A DNA stretch of 6,609 bases, taken from NCBI GenBank assembly GCA_947581845.1, contig CANPVY010000156.1, positions 1 to 6,609 of the forward strand, read 5' to 3'. Shown in pieces: positions 1 to 5,678 of the stretch; position 1 is the stretch's first letter; every line of letters begins with the position of its first letter. The notes beneath the pieces were generated by a model. It saw only the letters and a list, made by a program, of their open reading frames with translations. It was not told where the DNA came from and did no database searches. The DNA comes from an uncultured bacterium. GTDB lineage: Bacteria; Gemmatimonadota; Gemmatimonadetes; Palauibacterales; KS3-K002. A program made the position numbers and the translations under genes.

Positions 1-481
1 CGTAGGCGGCGTCGAGGAGCGGCGAGAGCGGGTTGTCGACCGTCAGTCGCACGGCCGTGCCCCGCTCGGCCACGAGACCCGGCCGCTCCTTCAGCCACTT
101 CCATGGCGCCCGCTGCCTGGACTTCAGGTGCCAGGTCGTCGCCGCGTGCACCTTGCCACGCCGCGTCTCCGTCAGCACGTCGGTGCAGACCAGGAGACCC
201 AGCTTGATGCCGACCCCGGCGAACCCGATCCCGCGGCCGCGCGTCTTGGTCGTCGCGGCGATGTCGTGGTAGCGTGCCAGCTGGCGCCGCTGCATACCCG
301 AGCCGTCATCGACGACCGTGAGCGTCGACGCGGCCTGATCGGTCAGGAGCGCGATAGTCTGTGCGCCGGAGTCGAGCGAGTTGGCCACGATCTCCGTGAC
401 AATCGTCTCCTCGATGGCGCCGGGATACGCGTCGCGCAGGTCCTCGAGCAGATGCAGCAAGTCGACCCGAGTCTCGCCCAT
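1..481 (-). CDS. GHKL-fold ATPase, N-terminal part (runs off left edge)
   Basis: The first 160 residues of a protein that continues past the left edge. It shows the Bergerat ATP-binding fold of the gyrase B/Hsp90/histidine kinase/MutL superfamily. The N box is at residues 30-37 (E30, N34, D37), the G1 box DDGSGM at 58-63 (D59 expected to contact adenine), and a glycine-rich lid KTRGRGIGFAGVGIKLG at 79-95. A GTAVRLT strand at 141-147 is typical of the end of the domain. The start is well fixed: an in-frame TGA lies two codons upstream of the ATG, and no other in-frame ATG follows nearby. There is no histidine-kinase dimerisation segment before the N box, so it is closer to the HATPase_c_3, Hsp90/MORC-like or MutL-like group than to a sensor kinase. 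Its job depends on the missing C-terminus, which could be a nuclease, a transducer domain or something else. No strong ribosome binding site is visible. Confidence 0.85.
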   Translation of the reverse strand, partial: MGETRVDLLHLLEDLRDAYPGAIEETIVTEIVANSLDSGAQTIALLTDQAASTLTVVDDGSGMQRRQLARYHDIAATTKTRGRGIGFAGVGIKLGLLVCTDVLTETRRGKVHAATTWHLKSRQRAPWKWLKERPGLVAERGTAVRLTVDNPLSPLLDAAY

Positions 482-703
482 GAATCACTCACTCGCCGGG
501 GTCATCCAACAGGCTCTCACTACAAGCCTGAAACCGGCCGGCCGTTGCCGCAAGGCTAGGGCGTTCCGGCGGTCCGCTGGCTACCTCGGTCGCCAGCACC
601 GCCACAGGCCGCGGTGAAGCCGCCGGACTCAATATCGAGGGGGTCTGACAACGGGGGCCCGCACGCACGCAGGCAGGGGAGCTCGTTGTATCGGACTATT
701 GGC

Positions 704-973
704 TCAGGCAGCCAGAAGGGGCGCCAGTTCGTCGGCGCTGATCGGATCGAGACCCAGTCTATTCAGGGCCGCATTGATGTCGTTGAGGGTCACCCTACCG
801 GGCGCCGTGATCTCGAGCCCGATCGGCTCACCACTTTCCGAAAGGTCGATCAGCAGCCCCGGCACTGCTTCCTCCGTCCGGGCGCTCTTGAGCTCACCGG
901 AACGCGGAAGATAGAGGTAGCCGGCGATCGGCTTTCCTTTGCGGAATGTGACCTCTAGATACCCCTCCTTCAT
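704..973 (-). CDS. DUF2283 family small protein
   Basis: An 89-residue protein whose centre, EEAVPGLLIDLSESGEPIGLEI (residues 34-55, in two parts VPGLLIDLSESG and EPIGLEI), is the hallmark of DUF2283. These are small beta-rich proteins of unknown function, often found beside DUF4258 or RelE-like genes and suspected to be antitoxin-like. The usual N-terminal YDPEADALYI segment is diverged here (LEVTFRKGKPIAGYLYL), but the length is normal. The ATG overlaps the stop codon of the upstream reading frame by ATGA (970-973), which indicates translational coupling to that gene. A purine-rich GGAAGAG about 7-8 bases upstream can serve as the ribosome binding site. No terminator is visible downstream in the 222 bp before the next gene. 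Confidence 0.8.
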   Translation of the reverse strand: MKEGYLEVTFRKGKPIAGYLYLPRSGELKSARTEEAVPGLLIDLSESGEPIGLEITAPGRVTLNDINAALNRLGLDPISADELAPLLAA

Positions 974-1197
974 GGTCTCTCTTCCACACCACGCGCGTAT
1001 GCTGTGATGACCACGAGAAGCTGCTCCTCCTCGTCCAGCTCGACGATCGCTTCCCAGCAGCGCTCAGCGGCGCGATGCACTGGCCAGCGGACCTCTACTT
1101 CAACGTGACGTCGGTCGAGAGGGAGTACTTCGACATGTTCTTCTCCTCGAACTTGAAGTCGTACGAGGGCGCGTTTCCTGCGGAAAGCGAGACCGGC
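970..1197 (-). pseudogene. damaged small gene upstream of DUF2283 (likely toxin-like partner, frameshifted)
   Basis: The 3' half reads VEVRWPVHRAAERCWEAIVELD followed by EEEQLLVVITAYARGVEERP and a TGA that overlaps the DUF2283 start (ATGA). An ending with VVITAY is common in DUF4258/RelE-like small proteins found next to DUF2283, so I infer a toxin-like partner. The frame is open back to a TGA at 1198-1200 but has no ATG; the only usual start is a GTG at 1080, which would give 36 residues. In the neighbouring frame, positions about 1099-1170 have almost only G or C in the third codon position and read PSYDFKFEEKNMSKYSLSTDVTLK before a TAG at about 1096. A frame change near 1095-1100 would join the two parts into one longer protein. 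It could equally be a genuine short coupled ORF. The family assignment is weak. Confidence 0.45.
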
Positions 1198-1222
1198 TCA
1201 TGCGTTCCCGCTCCCGATAGTG

Positions 1223-1555
1223 CTATCCGACCGCCACCCGCAGGTGGCCTCGCTCCTCGCCGTCAGATTTCGGCTGCACTCGAATTTCCACATCACGACC
1301 CAGCGCGTTCAGGTAGCGGGCGAGCCGCTCGAGCGCGAAGCCGGAAAGCCGGCCACGCACAATATTCGAGATGTCGGGCTGCGAGGCTCCGAGTAGCTGC
1401 GCCGCCTCGGCCTGGGTCAGGCCGCGCTCATCGATGACCCGCGAGATCTCACGCGACAGCATCGCCTTCGCCAGACGCTCCTCGGCGTTGGGGAGCCCCA
1501 GGTCCTGAAAGATGTTCCCACTGGACTCTTCGACGCTGACATCCCGCTTCCTCAC
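1223..1555 (-). CDS. higA: HigA-type antitoxin, XRE/HTH_37 family
   Basis: A 110-residue helix-turn-helix protein. Residues 39-80 form the DNA-binding domain, with GLTQAEAAQLLGASQPDISNIVRGR (residues 45-69, helices 2-3) followed by the family ending SGFALERLARYLNALGRDVEI. Partner antitoxins of the Gp49/HigB2 toxin group share this layout; they neutralise the toxin and repress their own promoter. The start is a GTG: a strong AAGGAGG (1565-1571) lies 9 bases upstream, and the toxin stop codon overlaps it as GTGA. The open frame continues far upstream, but that part runs in another frame over the toxin gene and is not coding. N-terminal residues 1-30 (IFQDLGLPNAEERLAKA) match the usual lead-in of this family. 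The C-terminal 15 residues are charged and unlike the core. Confidence 0.92.
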   Translation of the reverse strand: MRKRDVSVEESSGNIFQDLGLPNAEERLAKAMLSREISRVIDERGLTQAEAAQLLGASQPDISNIVRGRLSGFALERLARYLNALGRDVEIRVQPKSDGEERGHLRVAVG

Positions 1556-1935
1556 GGCCGGTCTCCTCCTTCGTGCTCTCGGAAGTGCCGTTCGGCTGCC
1601 CGGTACCGGTCGCGGACCAGATCCATCTCCCGCCTCGGGGTCTTTGCCGCACGCTTCGACTTCTTCTTGAAGGCGTGGAGGACATAGACCGCGCCCGGGA
1701 AGCTCACCGTGTAGACGAGCCGATAAGTATCTCGACGAAAGTCCTCTGTGATCTCCAGCACGCTCGCGCCGCCGAACCCTCTGAGCGGCCGCGCATCTGC
1801 CGGCCTGTCGCCGAACTGCGTGTCCAGTAGCGCGCGCCCCAGCACGTCCTGGACCTCTTCTGGGAATCGCTTGAGATCCTTCCGGCTGGAGCCAACCCAC
1901 CGGAGCGGCTCGAGCGGTCCGCTCCCTGAATCCAC
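1552..1935 (-). CDS. higB: HigB-type toxin, phage Gp49-like/RelE superfamily
   Basis: A toxin of about 127 residues, placed first in a toxin-antitoxin operon. The family marks are PLRWVGSSRKDLKRFPEEVQ (9-29), ARPLRGFGGASVLEI (48-62), YRLVYTV (71-77), VYVLHAFKKKSKR (83-95) and TPRREMDLV (99-107). Members of PF05973 are RelE-fold ribosome-dependent mRNA endonucleases; the basic HAFKKKSKR segment is the usual RNA-contacting and catalytic region. The family normally has GIKTP after KKSK and here has AAKTP, a minor change. The 3' end overlaps the higA GTG by four bases. The start is uncertain: homologues start just before KPLRWVGS, so GTG at 1935 (or TTG at 1938) is chosen although neither has a clear ribosome binding site. 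The gene appears intact. Confidence 0.92.
   Translation of the reverse strand: MDSGSGPLEPLRWVGSSRKDLKRFPEEVQDVLGRALLDTQFGDRPADARPLRGFGGASVLEITEDFRRDTYRLVYTVSFPGAVYVLHAFKKKSKRAAKTPRREMDLVRDRYRAAERHFREHEGGDRP
1565..1571 (-). promoter_or_regulatory. ribosome binding site of higA
   Basis: AAGGAGG on the minus strand, inside the end of higB, nine bases before the GTG of higA. It decides the higA start and suggests that the antitoxin is translated independently and strongly, as expected for toxin-first operons. Confidence 0.8.
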
Positions 1936-2339
1936 CAATATAGCAGATCTACCATTAGAGCGGCAGCGCCGCCGGACAACACTCGCGACGCCCAAGCGGT
2001 CAGAGTGCGACAGGCCTGACGACCCGCCGCTCTGCAACCCGCACCCCGGAGGTAGGCTAACGTACCGCGATCAACACATTGTCAATGGCCCCCACCGGCA
2101 TATCGGGCGGGGCGACGTGCGTGAAGTCTCGCTCTTCCATGCGCCGCTCCACACGAGGTGTCAGGGTTGAACGGCGAACGCCCCGCTCACCGCCACCGAG
2201 CTACCGGGCGAGCTCGCGGCTCACGTGCCCGCTGATGGTCCTGGCGGTGCTGTTGGTTATCTGCCAGCTGCGGCGGTTCTGGCAGCGCCGGTCCGCGGGG
2301 AGTAAGACCGGTTGATGCGAGATCTAAGGGGCCGATTCA
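1936..2339. other. gene-poor interval between the ATPase gene and higBA
   Basis: About 400 bp with no convincing long gene on either strand. The plus-strand open frames here are arginine/proline/serine-rich and have no family resemblance. It should hold the higBA promoter. A TGCTATATT element (1937-1945, minus strand) looks like an extended -10, but it lies so close to the GTG at 1935 that it would place the transcription start downstream of that codon. No good -35, rho-independent terminator or insertion-sequence end was seen. A micro-ORF at 2057-2140 is listed separately. Confidence 0.6.
2057..2140 (-). CDS. possible 27-residue micro-protein, unrecognised
   Basis: The peptide begins MEERDFTHVAPPDMP, ends VGAIDNVLIAVR, and stops at TAG. 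A GGAG (2147-2150) lies six bases before the ATG, which is good spacing. The frame is open for about 20 further codons upstream, to a TAG, so the peptide may instead be the tail of a decayed longer gene. The composition is more protein-like than the surrounding shadow frames. I recognise no family and assign no function. Confidence 0.25.
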   Translation of the reverse strand: MEERDFTHVAPPDMPVGAIDNVLIAVR

Positions 2340-3587
2340 TCAAACCACGCGCCACCAGGGGACGGCGAGTATCCGGTCGGCCAGCCAAAACACGTCGTCT
2401 CCCGTGTACAAGAGCAGTCCGCCCTTCGCGCGGCGGGAATACTCATCCAGGAAGACGCGCAGGTTCTTGACGTCGCCGAGGCCCACACGGCTGCTGCTCT
2501 TGACCTCGACGGGCAGGATGTCACTGCCACGTTCGATCACGAAGTCGACCTCCGCCCCTTTCGCCGTCCGCCAGTAGAGGATGTCGGCGCGCTCTTCGCT
2601 GTAGTCACGCCAGGCAAGAAGGTCGGCGAACACGAGGTTCTCGAAGTGCGCGCCGCGCGGCTCGGACTCGCCGGCAACCTCCAGCGCGAACCCTGTGTCG
2701 CTCCAGTAGGCCTTGGGCGATTTCGTCAGCCGTTTCGTCCGGCTGACGGAATAGGATTCGAGTCGCACGAGTTGATAAGAAGTCTCCATCAGGTTCAGGT
2801 AGCGCTGAGCCGTCGAAGGTGCGAGCGCGACATCACGGGCCAGCTCGGCCTGATTCATCAGGTTGCCCGTGCGCAGGGCGACGGCGCGCATCAGCCGGCG
2901 GTAGTCCACGAGATACTCGATAGATGCCAGTTGCCGCACGTCGCGCTCCAGATACGTATCGATGTACCCGCGGAACCAGTCGCGGCGCGCGCGCTGCTCC
3001 GCGATGTGACAGGCAGGGACCGGGTAGCCTCCCCTGCGAGCGAGCGCTTCCCAGTCCGCAGCCGGACCGGGGATCTCTTTGAGGACCTCCGGCCACTCAG
3101 GCGGGCGCGTCTCGAAAAAGACGCTCCAGTGGCCTGCCCTAGCTCGCGCGAGTTGTTCACGTCGAGTCATCGGCCAGAGCGTGAGGTACAGCGCGCGGCC
3201 CGCCAGGCTCTCGGAGACCCGTTGCATCAGAAGCAGGTTGGCCGACCCGGTCAGAATGAAGCGCCCGGGTCTTCGCTCGCGGTCGACTGCTCGCTTCACG
3301 GCGAGAAGCAGGTCAGGCGCTCGCTGCACTTCGTCGATGGTCATATGGCTGGCTCGCCGCAGTAACGAATCCGGCTCGCGCTCCGCTAGCTCGGCAGTGT
3401 CCAGGTCGTCCAGCGTGACATACAGCCGCTCATCCTGCTGGAGAAGGTCGCGGACGAGCGTGCTTTTGCCGGTCTGGCGGGCGCCGACGATCGCGACCAC
3501 CGGGAAGGTCTCGAGCGCCTGCCGAACCCGCGGGAGCAGGGCGCGCGGGAGCAGAGCGGGCCGACGCTGCGTCTCGTGATCTGACAT
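2340..3587 (-). CDS. AAA_14/DUF4143 family ATPase
   Basis: A 415-residue protein of the usual length for this family. The N-terminal P-loop domain has Walker A GARQTGKS (35-42), Walker B MTIDEVQ (82-88, D85 and E86) and a sensor-1-like TGSAN (113-117). A winged-helix-like stretch covers about 240-275. The C-terminal DUF4143 domain has HFEN (E316), AEVDFVIE (E346, D348) and PVEVKSS (E361, K363), an arrangement resembling a PD-(D/E)XK nuclease core. Members are widespread, patchily distributed and apparently horizontally transferred; their function is unknown, though roles linked to DNA or mobile elements have been suggested. The ATG at 3587 is preferred over a GTG at 3623 because the latter lies inside an operator-like palindrome and would add a non-conserved leader. 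The ribosome binding site is weak. Transcription probably starts at a promoter near 3650-3678, overlapped by two palindromes, so the gene is likely tightly repressed. Confidence 0.93.
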   Translation of the reverse strand: MSDHETQRRPALLPRALLPRVRQALETFPVVAIVGARQTGKSTLVRDLLQQDERLYVTLDDLDTAELAEREPDSLLRRASHMTIDEVQRAPDLLLAVKRAVDRERRPGRFILTGSANLLLMQRVSESLAGRALYLTLWPMTRREQLARARAGHWSVFFETRPPEWPEVLKEIPGPAADWEALARRGGYPVPACHIAEQRARRDWFRGYIDTYLERDVRQLASIEYLVDYRRLMRAVALRTGNLMNQAELARDVALAPSTAQRYLNLMETSYQLVRLESYSVSRTKRLTKSPKAYWSDTGFALEVAGESEPRGAHFENLVFADLLAWRDYSEERADILYWRTAKGAEVDFVIERGSDILPVEVKSSSRVGLGDVKNLRVFLDEYSRRAKGGLLLYTGDDVFWLADRILAVPWWRVV

Positions 3588-3610
3588 ACGTTCTAGTAGG
3601 GCTGGGGTTT

Positions 3611-3625
3611 GGGTGAATTTCACCC
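3611..3625. repeat. operator-like palindrome 1 (GGGTGAA-T-TTCACCC)
   Basis: A perfect 7+1+7 inverted repeat, 23 bases upstream of the ATPase ATG. Together with its copy at 3633-3647 it forms a direct repeat of TTGGGTGAATYTCACCC with one mismatch and a 22-bp period. This is the layout expected for two repressor dimers on the same face of the helix. The cognate protein is unknown. Confidence 0.75.
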
Positions 3626-3632
3626 GATTGTT

Positions 3633-3647
3633 GGGTGAATCTCACCC
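3633..3647. repeat. operator-like palindrome 2 (GGGTGAA-T-CTCACCC)
   Basis: The second copy of the palindrome, with one mismatched arm base and an additional outer T/A pair (3632/3648). It lies directly downstream of the predicted -10 (3650-3655), so the expected transcription start at about 3643 falls inside it. A bound protein would block the polymerase. Confidence 0.72.
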
Positions 3648-3649
3648 AT

Positions 3650-3678
3650 AGAATGGCGGTCCTTCACTCGCCCGTCAA
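3650..3678 (-). promoter_or_regulatory. predicted promoter of the DUF4143 ATPase
   Basis: On the minus strand, TTGACG (3673-3678) and CATTCT (3650-3655) are separated by exactly 17 bases, a sigma-70-like arrangement with a good -35 and a mediocre -10. It lies in the short gap after the broken gene that ends at 3698, and the two palindromes follow at once. Promoter consensus in this organism is unknown, so the call rests on spacing and context. Confidence 0.5.
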
Positions 3679-3697
3679 GAGCCTCCTCCAAAGCCGC

Positions 3698-4081
3698 TCA
3701 CACCGCACCCAGGTAACGCAAGTCGCCCAGTAACCAGCGCGCGTCGGTGGCGTTCAGCGTCTGCCGCAGCCCCCTCTGGACGATCTCCTCCTTCCCGAGT
3801 AGCACCTTCAGCGAGCCCAGGGCCGCGGTACTGTGCCTCGTACTCGACCCAGAGCCGCCCGTCGAGGAGCGTCGCCGTGTCGGCGAGCCAAGCCAGCTCG
3901 TCCTCCGTCCGCACGATGAGCGGCAGGTCGACGATTCCACCGTACAGCGAGAGACGGGCCGGTCGTGATAGCGGACGTTGCAGACACTGCGCGGCTCGGC
4001 GATCACCGCCGGCGTGTCGTCTGCCCCCAGCATTTCGGTGCAACAATCGGTCAAGGTCGGGAACACAGAGTGCGCATCCGG
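3698..4081 (-). pseudogene. unrecognised gene broken by two frameshifts
   Basis: Three segments read smoothly when two frames are joined. The first frame gives MLGADDTPAVIAEPRSV and CNVRYHDR from an ATG at 4033. The second frame gives LSLYGGIVDLPLIVRTEDE, then LAWLADTATLLDGRLW and VEYEAQYRG. The first frame then returns with LGSLKVLLGKEEIVQRGL and RQTLNATDARWLLGDLRYLGAV up to TGA at 3698. The shifts fall at about 3955-3965 and 3820-3830 and compensate each other. The rebuilt product is about 110-125 residues and begins right after the hydrolase stop at 4083, so a larger N-terminus has probably been lost. The pattern loosely recalls the soluble C-terminal part of membrane glycosyltransferases, but I do not recognise it with confidence. 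Both shifts sit in GGGCC runs, so sequencing error is possible. Confidence 0.55.
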
Positions 4082-4082
4082 T

Positions 4083-4922
4083 TCAGCGGGCAACCTGGGG
4101 GCGCAAAGCCTCGCCAAGCCACTCCCAGTATTGGTCACCGCCACGCTCGGCCACGTTTCCGTGCCGCGCCTCGGGAACCAACAGGAATTCGCCTTTCCGC
4201 AGTGCCGCATCGAAAACGCTGCGGCCCATCCAGGCCGGAGCCACTTCATCCTCACCCCCACACACGACCCACACCGGGGCATCAATGCTGCGAACCTGGT
4301 CCACAGGCGCGATGTCGATGCGCGAGATGAACGGCAGGACCCACGAGAGCGGCGGGCCGAAGGTCCGGCGGATGACATCGGCCGCCGATGTGAACGGAGC
4401 CTCCAGCACCACGGCCCGGACACCCTGCTCGACGGCGAGTTGCGTCGCCAGACCGCTCCCTAGCGAGTGACCATACAGCACAATCTCACCGGGTGTGAGG
4501 CCGTATCGCGCCTCAAGCACGGCAAGCGCTGCTCGACCGTCCTGTATCACCCCATCGTACGTCGGACGCCCTGGGAGCCCGCCGTAACCGCGGTACTCAG
4601 CCAGAAAAAGCGACCAACCCGTCTGCCCGGCGGCCTCTCGCGCCCAGTCGATCCAAGAATCGGCGAGGTCGCCATTGCCGTGGAAGTGCAGAATCAGTCG
4701 GTCAAGAACACCCGGCGGCCCGCCGGTCGGGGCGCGAACGAGGAGCCCGAAAAGTGGCTGCCCGTCGGTAGACATGAAGTCGATCCTCGTCGCTCCCCGG
4801 CCCTGCTGGACAGGGGTCGGCGGCGGCACGAAAACGAGCCGCTCCTGCACGACCCAGAGCACAACTACAGCTGCCGCGAACACGGCAGCGAGGGCGAGTA
4901 CGACGCGGCGGAAAGACGCCAT
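4083..4922 (-). CDS. membrane-anchored alpha/beta hydrolase (Bem46/ABHD13-like)
   Basis: A 279-residue protein with an N-terminal hydrophobic anchor at about 7-27 (VVLALAAVFAAAVVVLWVV), so the catalytic domain is probably held on the outer face of the cytoplasmic membrane. The alpha/beta hydrolase fold is clear: oxyanion-side HFHGNG (79-84), AEYRGYG (109-114), nucleophile elbow GHSLGSG (151-157, S153), acid GGEDEVAP (222-229, D225) and histidine EARHGN (251-256, H254). All triad members are present, so an active serine hydrolase is likely. Relatives include Bem46, ABHD12/13 and YfhR; the substrate cannot be read from the sequence (esterase, thioesterase and lysophospholipase are all possible). 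A GAGG (4932-4935) lies nine bases before the ATG, or six before a GTG at 4925, so either start is possible. It is separated from the upstream regulator by about 90 bp, so a shared transcript is possible but not shown. Confidence 0.9.
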   Translation of the reverse strand: MASFRRVVLALAAVFAAAVVVLWVVQERLVFVPPPTPVQQGRGATRIDFMSTDGQPLFGLLVRAPTGGPPGVLDRLILHFHGNGDLADSWIDWAREAAGQTGWSLFLAEYRGYGGLPGRPTYDGVIQDGRAALAVLEARYGLTPGEIVLYGHSLGSGLATQLAVEQGVRAVVLEAPFTSAADVIRRTFGPPLSWVLPFISRIDIAPVDQVRSIDAPVWVVCGGEDEVAPAWMGRSVFDAALRKGEFLLVPEARHGNVAERGGDQYWEWLGEALRPQVAR

Positions 4923-4926
4923 CACG

Positions 4927-5004
4927 CTACGCCTCGTACTTCAGCGCTCGGCGGATCAAGTGGACAGCCGGCACTCCTTCGACCGGTGGCAAGGTATGGT
5001 GCGC
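4927..5004 (-). other. possible coding remnant in the gap before the hydrolase
   Basis: One frame reads LPPVEGVPAVHLIRRALKYEA to a TAG at 4927, with mostly G or C in third positions and a protein-like composition. It lies in the gap between the regulator stop and the hydrolase, and its frame differs from the regulator's. No start with a ribosome binding site is visible. It may be the tail of a deleted gene, or chance. No family is recognised. Confidence 0.2.
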
Positions 5005-5011
5005 CGGAGCC

Positions 5012-5482
5012 CTAGCCACCGCCGTCCTCCTCCAACCACGACCCGAGTTCTGCGACGAACTCCTCGAATGGCGCCAGGTATGCTGTCCCTGGATGCGGCT
5101 CCGGTCGAGGCATCCGGATGCCAACCGCCCGAAAGACAGCTTCGTACTCTGTGAACAAGTCTCGTGCCCGCGAGCTGGCTACGTACGAGTTGCTGGTGAG
5201 TCGCGAGTCGGATTCCCACACGGCCACCTGCAGCAAGAACGACAGGACTTGTGCCCAGTAGCACCACCGCGGCGGCGTTGCGTAGCGAGCCGGGTACTCG
5301 CTCGTTTCCTCCACGAACCCTGCCAACCCCAGATCCCGGACGGCGATGCGCACGGTCTTGTCCGTGTAGGCAATCGCTCCGGCGATCTCGGTCGCGGCGC
5401 GAGGTTCACCTCGAAGGCAAAGCAGGTAGGCCAGCAAGTCCGCCTTGACACCCACTCCAAAACCGGCCCGCAGCTTGACCAT
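5012..5482 (-). CDS. winged-helix transcriptional regulator (MarR/ArsR-like), probably 5'-truncated
   Basis: From the first ATG it gives 156 residues. Residues 11-62 form a winged helix (VKADLLAYLLCLRGEPRAATEIAGAIAYTDKTVRIAVRDLGLAGFVEE, in parts). The recognition helix is TDKTVRIAVRDL, and the wing ARYATPPRWCYWA follows. The C-terminal two thirds are mostly helical (AQVLSFLLQVAVWESDS, ARDLFTEYEAVFRAVGI, PFEEFVAELGSWLEED). I know similar regulators of about 200-250 residues whose open frame begins LDDPANLLFKLRALFGV and which often sit beside nucleotidyltransferase genes. Here LDDPATLMVKLRAGFGV is present, but its first residues lie upstream of the ATG in a frame overlapping the nucleotidyltransferase fragment. 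No ribosome binding site is visible, and TTG at 5485 is an alternative. The true start has probably been lost or moved. Binding site and ligand are unknown. Confidence 0.72.
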   Translation of the reverse strand: MVKLRAGFGVGVKADLLAYLLCLRGEPRAATEIAGAIAYTDKTVRIAVRDLGLAGFVEETSEYPARYATPPRWCYWAQVLSFLLQVAVWESDSRLTSNSYVASSRARDLFTEYEAVFRAVGIRMPRPEPHPGTAYLAPFEEFVAELGSWLEEDGGG

Positions 5483-5499
5483 CAAGGTGGCCGGATCGT

Positions 5500-5676
5500 C
5501 TAAGGGCGGAACCTCAGGTCCTTTGCCTTGTCTCGGCTCGGCTGTCTCCGGCTCGACGAGCCGAACACGAACGCGGCCTCGATCCCGGGGACATCCCGGA
5601 GGGCGTCCCGCAGCACTTCGGCAGGCTCGCCGTGGTTGCGCACGAGAACACGCAACGCCTCCCAGCTGGAATGATC
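5500..5676 (-). pseudogene. nucleotidyltransferase (MNT-type) fragment without catalytic aspartates
   Basis: The frame reads SSWEALRVLVRNHGEPAEV, LRDALRDVPGIEAAFVFGSSSRR, then an unrelated tail and TAG at 5500. The ALRVLVRNHGEPAEVLRDAL...GIEAAFVFGS pattern is the start of the pol-beta-like MNT nucleotidyltransferase domain, commonly preceded by an ArsR-type winged helix. In intact proteins GSxARGE is followed within about ten residues by SDIDL, whose two aspartates bind metal. Here the sequence derails right after GSSSR, so these residues are absent and the fragment cannot be active. The N-terminal winged helix is also missing: upstream of about 5679 the sequence belongs to a different broken gene. 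The downstream regulator overlaps it in another frame. Such proteins form toxin-antitoxin-like pairs with HEPN or winged-helix partners. Confidence 0.65.
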
Positions 5677-5678
5677 CT

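Noticed and set aside
482..703. Search for a terminator or small gene between the DUF2283 gene and the GHKL ATPase
   Set aside because: No hairpin with a following T-run and no credible short frame with a ribosome binding site was found.
1556..1900. Upstream extension of the HigA frame to about 225 residues
   Set aside because: This part overlaps the toxin gene in another frame; the strong ribosome binding site and GTGA overlap place the real start at 1555.
1912..1924. Perfect 13-bp palindrome GAGCGG-T-CCGCTC near the start of higB as a HigA operator
   Set aside because: It lies inside the toxin coding start, has no second copy and is GC-rich enough to arise by chance; kept only as a possibility.
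1937..1945. TGCTATATT as an extended -10 for higBA
   Set aside because: The implied transcription start would lie downstream of the only plausible start codons, and there is no -35 at suitable spacing.
2646..3365. A 239-codon open frame on the plus strand inside the ATPase gene
   Set aside because: It is the antisense shadow of a clear AAA_14/DUF4143 gene; its translation is rich in arginine and shows no family pattern.
3588..3623. GTG at 3623 as the ATPase start, adding 12 residues
   Set aside because: The added codons are formed by the operator palindrome itself and are not like the family N-terminus; the ATG at 3587 is sufficient.
4083..4423. Long minus-strand frame covering the hydrolase 3' half, continuous with the broken gene
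   Set aside because: Above 4083 it is an arginine/serine-rich shadow of the hydrolase; only the part below the hydrolase stop is protein-like.
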